Assembly: GCA_009782605.1 (NCBI GenBank)
Contig: WRIR01000003.1
Coordinates: forward strand, 1-64,000
Direction of reading: 5' to 3'
Source: Eggerthellaceae bacterium
Lineage (GTDB): Bacteria > Actinomycetota > Coriobacteriia > Coriobacteriales > Eggerthellaceae
DNA: 64,000 bases
The notes under the pieces were generated by a model that saw only the letters and a list, made by a program, of their open reading frames with translations, searched no databases and was not told the DNA's origin. The translations under genes and the position numbers were made by a program. Below are positions 27,326-35,963 of the stretch, in pieces. Numbering within the stretch: the stretch's first letter is position 1; the number at the start of each line of letters is the position of its first letter.

Positions 27326-28246
27326 ATGGGAACGCCTTTCGGGCATAGCAGCCAAGACGCGCCGTGCGGGCTTTGCCCGCGTTTGTGCGGGGCGCGGCGG
27401 GGGCTGGGCGAGCGGGGGGCCTGCGGGGCCGACGGCACCCTGCGCGTCGCCCGGGCGGCGCTCCATTTCTGGGAGGAGCCCCCGATAAGCGGCACCCGGG
27501 GCTCCGGCACGGTCTTTTTCAGCAACTGCCCCTTAAGGTGCGCCTACTGCCAGAACGCCGCAATATCGACCGGCAAGGTCGGCAAGGCCGTGACCGTGAA
27601 ACGCCTCTCCGAGATCTTCCTTGAGCTGCAGGGCCAGGGCGCCCACAACATCAACCTGGTGACGCCGACGCACTACGCCAAGGAGATAGCCGCGGCGCTT
27701 TCCCGAGCGAGGCAGGCAAAGGCCCCGCTTGCTGTCCCTGTCGTCTATAACACGAGCGGCTACGAGCTGCCAGCAACTCTGGAGAGCCTCGACGGTTGCG
27801 TGGACATATACCTCACCGACTTCAAGTACGCCTCGGCCGCCCTGGCAGCCGAATACTCAGGGGCGCCCGACTACCCCAAGGCGGCATTGGCCGCCCTGGG
27901 GGAGATGCTCAGGCAGAGGGGCGGCTACCGCCTCGGCGCAGACGGCATGCTCAAGGAGGGCGTCATCGTCCGCCACCTCGCCCTGCCCGGGCACCTCGAC
28001 GACTCGAAGCAGGTTTTGCGGCAGGTGTTCGCCGAGGCGGGCAACCGGGTGTGCTACTCGCTCATGAACCAGTACACCCCGATGCCCGCCGCGCCGCCCC
28101 AGCTCCAACAAAGGCTCAGCGAGCAGGAATACGCCGCACTGGTGGACTTCGCCTTGGGCCTCGGCATCACAAACAGCTTCATGCAGGAGGGCGGCACCGC
28201 CGAAGAGAGCTTCATCCCGCCCTTCGACCTGACCGGCGTCTCGTAG
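27326..28246 (+). CDS. pflX: PflX-type radical SAM protein
   Basis: A 306-residue radical SAM protein of the 'PFL-activating-enzyme-like' group (COG1313). The SAM-cluster motif CPLRCAYC is at ~71-78. An N-terminal Cys cluster (PCGLCPRLCGARRG...GACGA) is also typical of this group. The true substrate of the group is not established. The 3' end is altered: the last 64 identical bases recur after hipA at 29758-29821. The downstream copy would continue in frame for a few codons to a TAA at 29839, so the present C-terminus was probably created by insertion of the hipBA segment. Confidence 0.85.
   Translation: MGTPFGHSSQDAPCGLCPRLCGARRGLGERGACGADGTLRVARAALHFWEEPPISGTRGSGTVFFSNCPLRCAYCQNAAISTGKVGKAVTVKRLSEIFLELQGQGAHNINLVTPTHYAKEIAAALSRARQAKAPLAVPVVYNTSGYELPATLESLDGCVDIYLTDFKYASAALAAEYSGAPDYPKAALAALGEMLRQRGGYRLGADGMLKEGVIVRHLALPGHLDDSKQVLRQVFAEAGNRVCYSLMNQYTPMPAAPPQLQQRLSEQEYAALVDFALGLGITNSFMQEGGTAEESFIPPFDLTGVS
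28174..28237 (+). repeat. 64-bp direct repeat, left copy (3' end of pflX)
   Basis: Identical over 64 bases to 29758-29821; after one mismatch (G versus A) TCTC also matches. It encodes the C-terminal segment SFMQEGGTAEESFIPPFDLT of PflX. The two copies bracket the hipBA module. Confidence 0.9.
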
Positions 28247-28322
28247 GGGGCTTTTTCGACTTCATCACCGGGCTGCCTTACCGATCCTGGCATATACAGG
28301 CTTTCCCAAATCCAAATAACTC

Positions 28323-28351
28323 TTGCCAAATTACAGGTTAACGCATAAAAT
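28323..28351 (+). promoter_or_regulatory. Promoter of hipBA
   Basis: TTGCCA (28323-28328), a 17-base spacer and TAAAAT (28346-28351), in a notably AT-rich stretch just before hipB. The Cro/CI-like HipB probably represses here. Confidence 0.6.
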
Positions 28352-28387
28352 TATAGATATAAACCCCGAAAAATCTAAGGATATTAT

Positions 28388-28678
28388 ATGTTATCTGACG
28401 ATATTAAAGAATCAAGCGTCCAGTTGGGAGAGAATATCCGCACGTGGCGCAAGCTGCTCGGTCTCCGCGCGGAGCAGGTAGCGGAGCGTGCGGGCATCTC
28501 CCTGGCGACGTATTCCAAGATCGAGAACGGCCACCAGGGCGTCTCGCTGGCAAAGTTCCTGGCAGTACTGCGGGCATTGGGCTTGCTGCAAAAGGTCGAG
28601 GCGGCGACCGACCCCTATGAGTCAGACCTCGGCCGAGCCCGCGCAGACCAGCTCCTTCCCAAGCGGGTGCGGCAATGA
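28388..28678 (+). CDS. hipB: HipB-like antitoxin, XRE-family HTH
   Basis: A 96-residue DNA-binding protein with a classical Cro/CI helix-turn-helix (AEQVAERAGISLATYSKIENG near 28-48). The next gene is HipA and the stop overlaps its start as ATGA, the normal hipBA layout. HipB neutralises HipA and represses its own promoter. The element's upstream region is AT-rich compared with the surrounding genome, consistent with acquisition. Confidence 0.88.
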   Translation: MLSDDIKESSVQLGENIRTWRKLLGLRAEQVAERAGISLATYSKIENGHQGVSLAKFLAVLRALGLLQKVEAATDPYESDLGRARADQLLPKRVRQ

Positions 28679-29739
28679 CCACGGTCTTTGTCTACAGCGG
28701 TGCCGAGTGTGCGCCCCGGCCCGTCGGAGTCGCCTACATAAACCAGCGCAAAGGGCGCCTCGCCTCCACCTTTGCCTATTCCCACGAGTACCTGGCAGGG
28801 CCGCGCTCCTACGCCATCGACCCCGAGTTCCCCTTGCAGGCGGGAAGCTGGCCGGCAAGCAAAGAGCTTCCGGGGAGCCTGATGGACTCGACGCCTGACC
28901 GCTGGGGAAGGAACCTCATCAACAGGCGGTATCCGGGCCGCAAGCTCAACAACCTCGACTACCTGCTCGGGGTCAGCGACATTGCCCGCCAGGGATCCCT
29001 GCGGTTCAAGACAGGGGAGGCCGACACCTTCCAATACCCCGACGCCAAGGTTCCCAAGCTTCTTGCCTTGCCGGAGCTCCTGGATGCCACCAGGGCAATC
29101 GACAGCCCCTCGGCGGGCAACGAGGCCGTAAAGCTTCTTCTTGAGGCCGGGTCCGGCTCCCTTGGCGGCGCGCGTCCGAAGGCCGTTGTAGAGAAGGGGG
29201 GATTCCTCTACCTTGCCAAGTTCCCGCACAGAGGCGACCAGGAGGACGTGATCTCTGCCGAGTACAAGGCCTTGCAAGGCGCAAGGAGGCAGGGCATGGA
29301 TGTCCCGGAATGTGAGCTGTTGCGGGTCGGCGGCGACCCCGTGCTCCTTGTCAGGCGCTTCGACCGGGTTCTTGCCGAGGGGAGTTGCGAGCGTGTGCCC
29401 TATATAAGCGCCATGACCGCTCTGGGCGCAGGAGACGGCGAGCAGCGCGACTACCTGGAGATCATAGACTTCATTTCGCGTTTCGGGTCCCAGCCCAAGC
29501 GCGATACCGCAGAGCTGTTGAGGCGCATTCGCTATACCATCGAGATACACAACACCGACGACCACTTGCGCAATCACGGGTTCCTGTACGAAAAGGGCGG
29601 CTGGCGGCTGTCCCCCCTGTTCGACGTCAACCCCAGTCCCCACAGAAACGAGCTGCGGCAGACCTCGTTGGGCGGCCATACCGATGCCGCCGGAAGCATG
29701 CGGGTCCTCGATGAGTTGGAAAAGCGGGGTTGGGCTTGA
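28675..29739 (+). CDS. hipA: HipA-family serine/threonine kinase toxin
   Basis: A 354-residue HipA-like kinase. The N-terminal HipA_N part has DSTPDRWGRNLI. The kinase core has GGARPKAVV, a nucleotide-binding-type segment, and the catalytic HNTDDHLRNHGF near 286-297, followed by LSPLFDVNPSP. Escherichia HipA (~440 residues) phosphorylates glutamyl-tRNA synthetase; the target here is unknown and the protein is shorter. The module lies between 64-bp direct repeats derived from pflX. Confidence 0.88.
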   Translation: MTTVFVYSGAECAPRPVGVAYINQRKGRLASTFAYSHEYLAGPRSYAIDPEFPLQAGSWPASKELPGSLMDSTPDRWGRNLINRRYPGRKLNNLDYLLGVSDIARQGSLRFKTGEADTFQYPDAKVPKLLALPELLDATRAIDSPSAGNEAVKLLLEAGSGSLGGARPKAVVEKGGFLYLAKFPHRGDQEDVISAEYKALQGARRQGMDVPECELLRVGGDPVLLVRRFDRVLAEGSCERVPYISAMTALGAGDGEQRDYLEIIDFISRFGSQPKRDTAELLRRIRYTIEIHNTDDHLRNHGFLYEKGGWRLSPLFDVNPSPHRNELRQTSLGGHTDAAGSMRVLDELEKRGWA

Positions 29740-29757
29740 GGCACGGCGCCCTGGGAG

Positions 29758-29821
29758 CAGCTTCATGCAGGAGGGCGGCACCGCCGAAGAGAGCTTCATC
29801 CCGCCCTTCGACCTGACCGGC
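29758..29821 (+). repeat. 64-bp direct repeat, right copy
   Basis: A second copy of the pflX 3' end (see 28174-28237), beginning 19 bases after the hipA stop. It is followed by ATCTCAACCGG... and a TAA that would be in frame with pflX, so this copy probably marks the original gene end. Confidence 0.9.
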
Positions 29822-29949
29822 ATCTCAACCGGTCCCCCATAAAGCACAATTAAAGCACATTTTCCACAAAACGTGGGGTGACGTGCGCCCTTGCTTGCTT
29901 TATACTGTAAGATGATGAAGCGTGGTGGTGTTTTCTTTCCCTGGAAAGG

Positions 29950-30810
29950 ATGGAAATGGACAGGGTTCATCTCTCCTTGAGGCAATGGGGGCTTTTGGCA
30001 GCAGTGCTCCTCCTTGCGGTGCTCTTGTTGCTTGGCACCTGTACCCTCCGTGCGAATGCCCAGAAACAGGACGAGCCGGGACAGGGTGGGGTGTCGACGA
30101 CCTTACAGGAGCCTGCCTTTCGGGCGACCTCGGACTGGCCAAGGCTCAGCTACAAGGACGGGCGCTTCTTCTACCAGAGGGAAGAGGCCCTGGCCTCCCG
30201 CACAGGCATCGATGTCTCCAGCTACCAAGGTGCCATCGACTGGGAGAGCGTTGCTGCCGACGGCATCGACTTTGCGATGATCCGGGTGGGCAACCGCGGG
30301 TTTTCCCAAGGCGACCTCTACCTGGACGAGTTCTTCGAAGAAAACATCAAGGGCGCCCGTGAAGAGGGGATCCTCGTCGGAGCCTACTTCTTCTCCCAGG
30401 CGATAAACGAGCAAGAGGCCATTGCGGAGGCGGACTTCGTCATCGAAAGCCTCGCAGGCGCCGCGCTCGACTATCCGGTCGCCTTCGACCACGAGCCCAT
30501 AAACGACCCGCAGGCCCGCGCCAACAACCTCTCGAAGAAGCAGCTGGGAAAGAACGCCAAGGCCTTCTGTGACCGCATAGAGGCCGCCGGGTACATCCCG
30601 ATGATCTATGGCAACAAGCGCGACCTTTCCCGCTTTGAGGACGATTTCCTCGAGGCCTACGACATCTGGCTCGCGGAATACGACATATCGGCACCGGACG
30701 CCCCCTTCTCCTTCGCCGTGTGGCAGTACTCGAACAGCGGCTTTGTCGACGGCATCTACGGCGACGTCGACCTGAACGTGCACCTGCTCCCGACGCAGAA
30801 GACCTCCTGA
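29950..30810 (+). CDS. Membrane-anchored GH25 lysozyme-like muramidase
   Basis: A 286-residue protein. An N-terminal hydrophobic helix (~13-30) may be a signal anchor. The GH25 domain runs from ~84: GIDVSSYQGAIDW is the family start, YPVAFDHEP carries the acidic catalytic pair (D/E), and FAVWQYSNSGFVDGI and DVDLNV close the barrel. It would cleave peptidoglycan outside the cell. The ATG at 29950 abuts GGAAAGG; the ATG two codons later (29956) is better spaced. An upstream promoter is visible: GTGACG, 17 bases, TATACT near 29880-29910. Confidence 0.87.
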   Translation: MEMDRVHLSLRQWGLLAAVLLLAVLLLLGTCTLRANAQKQDEPGQGGVSTTLQEPAFRATSDWPRLSYKDGRFFYQREEALASRTGIDVSSYQGAIDWESVAADGIDFAMIRVGNRGFSQGDLYLDEFFEENIKGAREEGILVGAYFFSQAINEQEAIAEADFVIESLAGAALDYPVAFDHEPINDPQARANNLSKKQLGKNAKAFCDRIEAAGYIPMIYGNKRDLSRFEDDFLEAYDIWLAEYDISAPDAPFSFAVWQYSNSGFVDGIYGDVDLNVHLLPTQKTS

Positions 30811-31032
30811 CATGCACAAGGCGGCACTGCGCCCCCGCCCTGCCTCCACGATTGCCACTCTTCATGCAGCTGCTTTCCCCCGGTGCCCCCATTTACCGAA
30901 TAAAGGCCCCGCGCATATTGTAACTTCAACAATAGCAATTAATCCTTTGCTAAAGTAGTGGGGAAGCGGCAGGGGTCGCTTTTTGTTGTGAGGTTGTGAG
31001 ACAGAGGTTTGTCAGACAAGGAGGGAAGCCAC

Positions 31033-32946
31033 GTGGGTATGATAGGGTTCTTGATCCTTTTCCCGCTCGTTGTTGCCTTGGTGCTCTTGTGCGTCAAGAA
31101 CAACCAGGCGAGGAATGTGATCGCCAGCATAGCGGCTGCCACTATCGCTTTTGCATCCATCGCTCTAACGGTCGTTTACTTCGGGAAAGACAGCTTCATA
31201 AGCCTGTCGTCCCCGGTCATCGACTACATCTGCAGCGCCATCGGCATCATCATAGCGATATGCATCCTCGTGTACGCGGTGCGCTACAGGAATATCTTAG
31301 CCGGGGTGCTCGCGCTCGTGCAGGTCGCTGCGGCGCTCGTGTTCGAGTTCGGGTTCTCGCACGGCATCGCGGTCGCCTCGGGCCTCTACCTCGATTCGCT
31401 GTCCCTGCTCATGGCGCTTGTCATCGGCGTGATAGGCTCGGGCATCTGCCTGTATGCCCTCGGCTACATGGAAGACTTCCAGGCTGAGCACGCAGACGCG
31501 CCCGACCGGCGCCCGGTCTTCTTCGCGCTGATGTTCCTGTTCCTTTCAGCGATGTTCGGCGTGGTATTCTCGAACAACATGCTGTGGCTCTTCACCGCAT
31601 GGGAGATAACCACCATCTGCTCGTTCTTGCTTATCGGCTACACCAGGACAGACGAGGCCATTAAAAACGCTTTCCGACAGATAGTCATGAACCTCCTGGG
31701 GGGCATCGGCTTCACGGCTGCGCTCTTCTTTATCGCGGTGAACTTCCACACGCTGTCCTTCGCCGAGTTCATTGCCGCAGGTGCGGCCAACCCCGGCCTC
31801 GCCACGCTCCCGGTAATCTGTCTGGCCTTTGCGGGCATCACGAAGGCCGCGCAGATGCCCTTCCAGAGCTGGCTGCTCGGCGCGATGGTCGCGCCGACGC
31901 CGACGAGCGCCCTGCTCCATTCCTCCACCATGGTGAAGGCCGGCGTCTTTCTGCTGGTCAAGCTGGCGCCTATCTTCGCAGTGTCCTTCGTCCCGAGCGT
32001 CATGGTCATCCTCGTGGGAGGGGTCACCTTCACCTTCTGCTCCTTCATGGCCATCTCGCAGTCCAACGCCAAGCGGGTCTTGGCCTACTCCACCGTCGCC
32101 AACCTCGGGCTTATAGTCGCCTGTGCAGGCGTGGGCACCCCTGAGGCGATATGGGCCGCCGCCTTCCTCATCATCTTCCACGCCATTGCAAAGTCGCTGC
32201 TCTTCCTGTGCGTGGGCACGGCGGAGCACCACATCGGCTCGCGCGACATCGAGGACATGGACCTGCTCTTCGAGCGTATGCCGCAGCTGGCCCGCTACAT
32301 GATGCTCGGCATCATGTGCATGTTCATCGCACCCTTCGGCATGCTGATAGCCAAGTGGGCCACGCTCGTGTCCTTCGTCGACACGAAGCAGGTCACCCTC
32401 ATCATCCTTCTGGTCTTCGGCTCGGCGGCAACCTTCATGTTCTGGGGGAAGTGGCTCGGCAAGCTGGCCGGCATCGCCGGCAGCCCCGAGAACGACGAGC
32501 AGACCGTGCACCGCAGCGAATGGGTCTCCATCCTCCTCATGGTGGTGCTGGTCGTCGCCTGCTGCGTCGGTCTGCCCTTCATCTCGCTGTATGTGATCGA
32601 GCCCTATATCGCAACGGTCTTCGGCACCTTCTCGCGCGGCATCGCAGACGGCAACCTCGTCATCGCAAGCGTCGCGACCGCCTTTGTCGTAGTCGTCCTC
32701 TTCGCGGGGCTCGGCAAGGGCAAGGCGAAGAAGGCCGAGGTCTACCTGTCCGGCATCAGCGTCGACAACGAGGGCCGCACCTTCTCGAACTCGCTCTCGA
32801 AAGAGACGGCGGCCACCGCGCGGAACTGGTACATGGAGCACATCTTCGGCGAGCAGGCCATCTCGGGCATCGGGACGGTCTGTACTGCCTTGATAATCGT
32901 CGTAGCGTTTCTAGCCTCGGTAGCCTCGCTGCTGGGGATGTTCTAG
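31033..32946 (+). CDS. echA: Ech hydrogenase subunit A (NuoL-like ion-translocating subunit)
   Basis: About 637 residues with some 14-16 hydrophobic segments; homologous to NuoL/HycC antiporter-like subunits. Family landmarks are YMEDFQAEHADAPDRRPVFF, LWLFTAWEITTICSFLLIGY (a conserved Trp/Glu transmembrane segment), and GITKAAQMPFQSWLLGAM with the proton-path Lys, followed by PTPTSALLHSSTMVKAGVFL. It pumps H+ or Na+ using redox energy from the hydrogenase arm. The GTG at 31033 is chosen because AAGGAGGG ends eight bases before it. First gene of a six-gene operon in the order of methanosarcinal echABCDEF. Confidence 0.9.
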   Translation: MGMIGFLILFPLVVALVLLCVKNNQARNVIASIAAATIAFASIALTVVYFGKDSFISLSSPVIDYICSAIGIIIAICILVYAVRYRNILAGVLALVQVAAALVFEFGFSHGIAVASGLYLDSLSLLMALVIGVIGSGICLYALGYMEDFQAEHADAPDRRPVFFALMFLFLSAMFGVVFSNNMLWLFTAWEITTICSFLLIGYTRTDEAIKNAFRQIVMNLLGGIGFTAALFFIAVNFHTLSFAEFIAAGAANPGLATLPVICLAFAGITKAAQMPFQSWLLGAMVAPTPTSALLHSSTMVKAGVFLLVKLAPIFAVSFVPSVMVILVGGVTFTFCSFMAISQSNAKRVLAYSTVANLGLIVACAGVGTPEAIWAAAFLIIFHAIAKSLLFLCVGTAEHHIGSRDIEDMDLLFERMPQLARYMMLGIMCMFIAPFGMLIAKWATLVSFVDTKQVTLIILLVFGSAATFMFWGKWLGKLAGIAGSPENDEQTVHRSEWVSILLMVVLVVACCVGLPFISLYVIEPYIATVFGTFSRGIADGNLVIASVATAFVVVVLFAGLGKGKAKKAEVYLSGISVDNEGRTFSNSLSKETAATARNWYMEHIFGEQAISGIGTVCTALIIVVAFLASVASLLGMF

Positions 32947-32961
32947 GAAGGGGGGATTGCT

Positions 32962-33840
32962 GTGGATGGTATGAGTATCGTGGCGGTAGTCATCGGAACC
33001 ATCGCCTTCACCGTGGCCGCACCGCTTCTCGGCTGCCTGCTTGCCGGCATCGACCGCAAGATAAGCGCACGCATGCAAGGCAGGGTAGGGCCTCCCTTGC
33101 TCCAACCCTATTACGACGTCCGAAAGCTCCTTGAGAAGGACCGGGTGAGCGTGAACGCCTCGGAAGGCCTCTACATCTCCTGTGCGCTCTTCTTCACCCT
33201 GCTTGCCGGCGGCATCTTCTTCAGCGGCGGGTCGGTGCTCATGTCGGTCTTCGTCATCACCCTGGCGGCGCTGTTCTTCATCGTGGCGGCCTACTCGACG
33301 CGCTCCCCCTATGCGGAGGTCGGCGCCAACCGCGAGATCCTCCAGGTACTGGCCTACGAGCCCATGGTGCTGCTCGTTGCCGTGGGCTTCTATATGGCAA
33401 TCGGCTCCTTCGACGTCGCTGCCGCGCTTGGGGCACCTGTCCCGGCCATCGCGACGACAGGGCTCCTATTCATAGGCTTCCTGTTCGTGCTGACCATCAA
33501 GCTGCGCAAGTCGCCCTTCGACCTGTCCTACTCGCACCACGCGCACCAAGAGATAGTCAAGGGCATCACGACCGAGATGAGCGGGCCGACCCTGGCAAAG
33601 GTCGAGGTCATGCACTGGTGCGAGAACGTCTTGTTCCTCGGATGGGTAGGCATGTTCTTCCTCTGGGCGAACCCCCTCTCGATTTTGGCCGCGGTCGCGG
33701 TCGCGCTGTTCGTGTACTTCCTCGAAATAGTCATCGACAACAATTTCGCACGGGTGAAATGGCAGGCCATGCTCAAGTGGTCGTGGCTGGTCACCATCAT
33801 AGCCGGCGGTATCAATATCGTGCTTCTCACGTATCTGTAA
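32962..33840 (+). CDS. echB: Ech hydrogenase subunit B (NuoH-like)
   Basis: A 292-residue membrane subunit related to NuoH/HycD, which links the hydrogenase arm to the ion pump. GIDRKISARMQGRVGPPLLQPYYDVRK is split here by me only for description: the RxGP segment (residues ~39-44) and the following Q-P-Y-Y-D-V-R-K are the NuoH/HycD signature. Acidic and basic residues sit within membrane helices, and KLRKSPFDLSYSHHAHQEIV is also conserved. The GTG start follows GGGGGG. Spacing to echA is 15 bases. Confidence 0.9.
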   Translation: MDGMSIVAVVIGTIAFTVAAPLLGCLLAGIDRKISARMQGRVGPPLLQPYYDVRKLLEKDRVSVNASEGLYISCALFFTLLAGGIFFSGGSVLMSVFVITLAALFFIVAAYSTRSPYAEVGANREILQVLAYEPMVLLVAVGFYMAIGSFDVAAALGAPVPAIATTGLLFIGFLFVLTIKLRKSPFDLSYSHHAHQEIVKGITTEMSGPTLAKVEVMHWCENVLFLGWVGMFFLWANPLSILAAVAVALFVYFLEIVIDNNFARVKWQAMLKWSWLVTIIAGGINIVLLTYL

Positions 33841-33853
33841 AGGAGGGATGCTC

Positions 33854-34309
33854 ATGTCTTACATAACGAAGTCGCCGTGGGTCATCCACTATGACGCCTC
33901 AAGCTGCAACGGCTGCGACATAGAGGTCTTGGCCGCACTCTGCCCGGGATATGACGTGGAACGCTTCGGCATCATCAACACAGGAAACCCCAAGCATGCC
34001 GACATCTTCTTAGTCACCGGAAGCGTCAACGAGCAGAACATCGGCGTTATCAAGGAGATATACGAGCAGATGGTGGAGCCGAAGGTCGTTGTTGCCTGCG
34101 GCGTATGCGCCTGCTCGGCCGGTATCTTCCATGACTGCTACAACGTCATCGGCGGCGTGGACCAGGCAATCCCGGTAGACGTCTACGCACCCGGGTGCGC
34201 CGTGCGCCCCGAGGCCATCATCGACGCCGTCGTAGCCGGCTTGGGCGTCTTGGACGAAAAGGCCCAGGCACTCAAAGCGCAGAACAAAGCGCAGAAGAAA
34301 GGGGCGTGA
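33854..34309 (+). CDS. echC: Ech hydrogenase small subunit (NuoB-like, EchC)
   Basis: About 151 residues carrying the proximal [4Fe-4S] cluster. SSCNGCDIE gives the first two cysteines, ACGVC the third region and APGCAVRPEAI the fourth. It transfers electrons between EchF and the [NiFe] subunit. The ATG at 33854 is six bases after AGGAGGG; the earlier ATG at 33848 abuts it. A short Lys/Ala/Gln-rich tail (ALKAQNKAQKKGA) ends the protein, a theme seen also in EchD and EchF here. Confidence 0.92.
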   Translation: MSYITKSPWVIHYDASSCNGCDIEVLAALCPGYDVERFGIINTGNPKHADIFLVTGSVNEQNIGVIKEIYEQMVEPKVVVACGVCACSAGIFHDCYNVIGGVDQAIPVDVYAPGCAVRPEAIIDAVVAGLGVLDEKAQALKAQNKAQKKGA

Positions 34310-34314
34310 GGACC

Positions 34315-34872
34315 ATGAGCCTGAACGTTTCCTTCCTCCCCCTTGCCGTCAAAGACCTGCCCTCCTGTGCGCGCTCCCGCAAAGACGAAGGCTGGCGCCT
34401 CGTGCAGATGCTGTGCGTGCGGACGGAGAAGGGGACCGACCTCATCTATTCCTTCATGAAGGACGACGCCTTGGAGAACTACACGATAAAAGACGTCAAA
34501 GGGGGAATGGAGATCCCCTCCATCAGCGAGAGCTTCTTGAACGCCTTCGTCTTCGAGAACGAGGCGCACGACCTCTTCGGCGTCCAGGTGACGGACATCG
34601 CCATCGACTTCGCCGGGAAGTTCTACGCGGTCTCGCAAAGCGAGCCTATGACGGTCATATCCCCAGCCCAGAAGGAGGCACGCGAGAAGGCGGCGAAGAT
34701 AGCTGCCGCGAAGGCCGCCAAAGAGGCCAAGGGAGCCACGGGGGGAAGCACCCCTGAGGCCGCGAAGTCCGCCAGACCCGCCAGGGCAAAGAATGCGGCG
34801 CCCGCCGCCAACGTCCCCAGGCCCGCCAAGGGCGGCGCCAGCGCCGGGAAGACCCAGAAGGAAGGTGAGTGA
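34315..34872 (+). CDS. echD: Ech hydrogenase subunit D (NuoC-like) with Ala/Lys tail
   Basis: About 185 residues. The first ~110 are a NuoC/HycE-N-like domain (GWRLVQMLCVRTEKGTDLIY, FENEAHDLFGVQV). From about residue 118 the protein becomes low complexity: Ala, Lys, Glu, Pro and Gly-rich, predicted disordered or coiled. EchD of described Ech enzymes is about the size of the domain alone, so this tail is an extension. The ATG at 34315 lies just after the echC stop. Confidence 0.85.
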   Translation: MSLNVSFLPLAVKDLPSCARSRKDEGWRLVQMLCVRTEKGTDLIYSFMKDDALENYTIKDVKGGMEIPSISESFLNAFVFENEAHDLFGVQVTDIAIDFAGKFYAVSQSEPMTVISPAQKEAREKAAKIAAAKAAKEAKGATGGSTPEAAKSARPARAKNAAPAANVPRPAKGGASAGKTQKEGE

Positions 34873-34873
34873 C

Positions 34874-35962
34874 ATGGGAAAGGCATCCGTAATCCCCTTC
34901 GGGCCCCAGCACCCGGTACTGCCCGAGCCGCTTCACCTCGACCTGGTGGTCGAGGACGAGACGGTCATCGAGGCCATCCCCCAGATAGGGTTCGTCCACC
35001 GCGGGCTTGAGAAACTTGTCGAGACCCGCGACTTCAACCAGTTCATCTACGTCGCCGAGCGCATCTGCGGGATATGCGCCTTCGGGCACTCCCTCGGTTA
35101 TGCCGAGACGGTGGAGCAGCTTATGCAGGTCGAGGTGCCCAAGCGCGCTGAGTACCTGCGCGTCATCTGGCACGAGATGTCGCGGATACACTCGCACCTT
35201 TTGTGGATGGGCCTTGCGGCCGACGCCTTCGGCTTCGAGAGCCTCTTCATGCACTGCTGGCGTCTGCGCGAGCGCGTCTTGGACCTCTTCGAGGCGACGA
35301 CCGGCGGGCGCGTCATCCTCTCGGTCGTGAAGGTGGGCGGCGTCGCACGCGACATCACCGACGACATGTTCAGGAAGATACAGGACACGCTCAACGGCAT
35401 CAAGGGCGAGTACGGCCAGATATGCAAGACCTTCCTCAACGACTACTCGGTCAAGAACCGGACGGTGGGCGTCGGCGTCATCGACGAGGAGGCCGCGCGC
35501 TCCCAGTGCATGGTCGGCCCCTTCGCCCGCGCCTCGAACGTCAACAACGACATCCGCATATTCGGCAACGGCGCCTATGGTGAACTGGACGGCTTCGAGC
35601 CTATACTCGACACACAGGGGGACTGTTACGCGCGGGTGAAGGTGCGTGCGCTTGAGGTCTTGCAGTCGATAGAGATCGTCAATGAGCTGATAGGCAAGAT
35701 CCCCGCAGGAGAGGTAGCCGTCGAGATGAAGGGGGCGCCTGCCGACGGCGCCGAGGCTGCAAGCGTGCTCGAACAGCCCCGCGGCGAGTGCTACTACTAT
35801 GCCCGCGGAAACGGCACGAAATACCTTGAGCGCATGCGCATGAGGACTCCCACCTCCCAAAACATAGCTGGCATGACAACGGCCCTGGCCGGCTGCGACC
35901 TCGCTGACGTGAACATGATCGTGCTGACGATCGACCCCTGCATCAGCTGTACGGAAAGGTAG
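34874..35962 (+). CDS. echE: Ech hydrogenase [NiFe] large subunit (NuoD-like, EchE)
   Basis: A 362-residue catalytic subunit. RICGIC (C65, C68) and C-terminal DPCISC (C356, C359) provide the four Ni-binding cysteines, so this is a hydrogenase, not a complex I NuoD. The chain ends three residues after the last Cys (TER), so it lacks the cleavable C-terminal extension of HycE; known Ech large subunits also end this way. It reduces protons to H2 with ferredoxin electrons or runs in reverse. It starts one base after the echD stop codon. Hypothetical maturation genes (hypA-F) are not in the window. Confidence 0.93.
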   Translation: MGKASVIPFGPQHPVLPEPLHLDLVVEDETVIEAIPQIGFVHRGLEKLVETRDFNQFIYVAERICGICAFGHSLGYAETVEQLMQVEVPKRAEYLRVIWHEMSRIHSHLLWMGLAADAFGFESLFMHCWRLRERVLDLFEATTGGRVILSVVKVGGVARDITDDMFRKIQDTLNGIKGEYGQICKTFLNDYSVKNRTVGVGVIDEEAARSQCMVGPFARASNVNNDIRIFGNGAYGELDGFEPILDTQGDCYARVKVRALEVLQSIEIVNELIGKIPAGEVAVEMKGAPADGAEAASVLEQPRGECYYYARGNGTKYLERMRMRTPTSQNIAGMTTALAGCDLADVNMIVLTIDPCISCTER

Positions 35963-35963
35963 G

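Noticed and set aside
34874-35962. Complex I NuoD instead of hydrogenase large subunit
   Set aside because: The four Ni-ligand cysteines (CGIC and DPCISC) are present, and only six subunit genes in Ech order occur.
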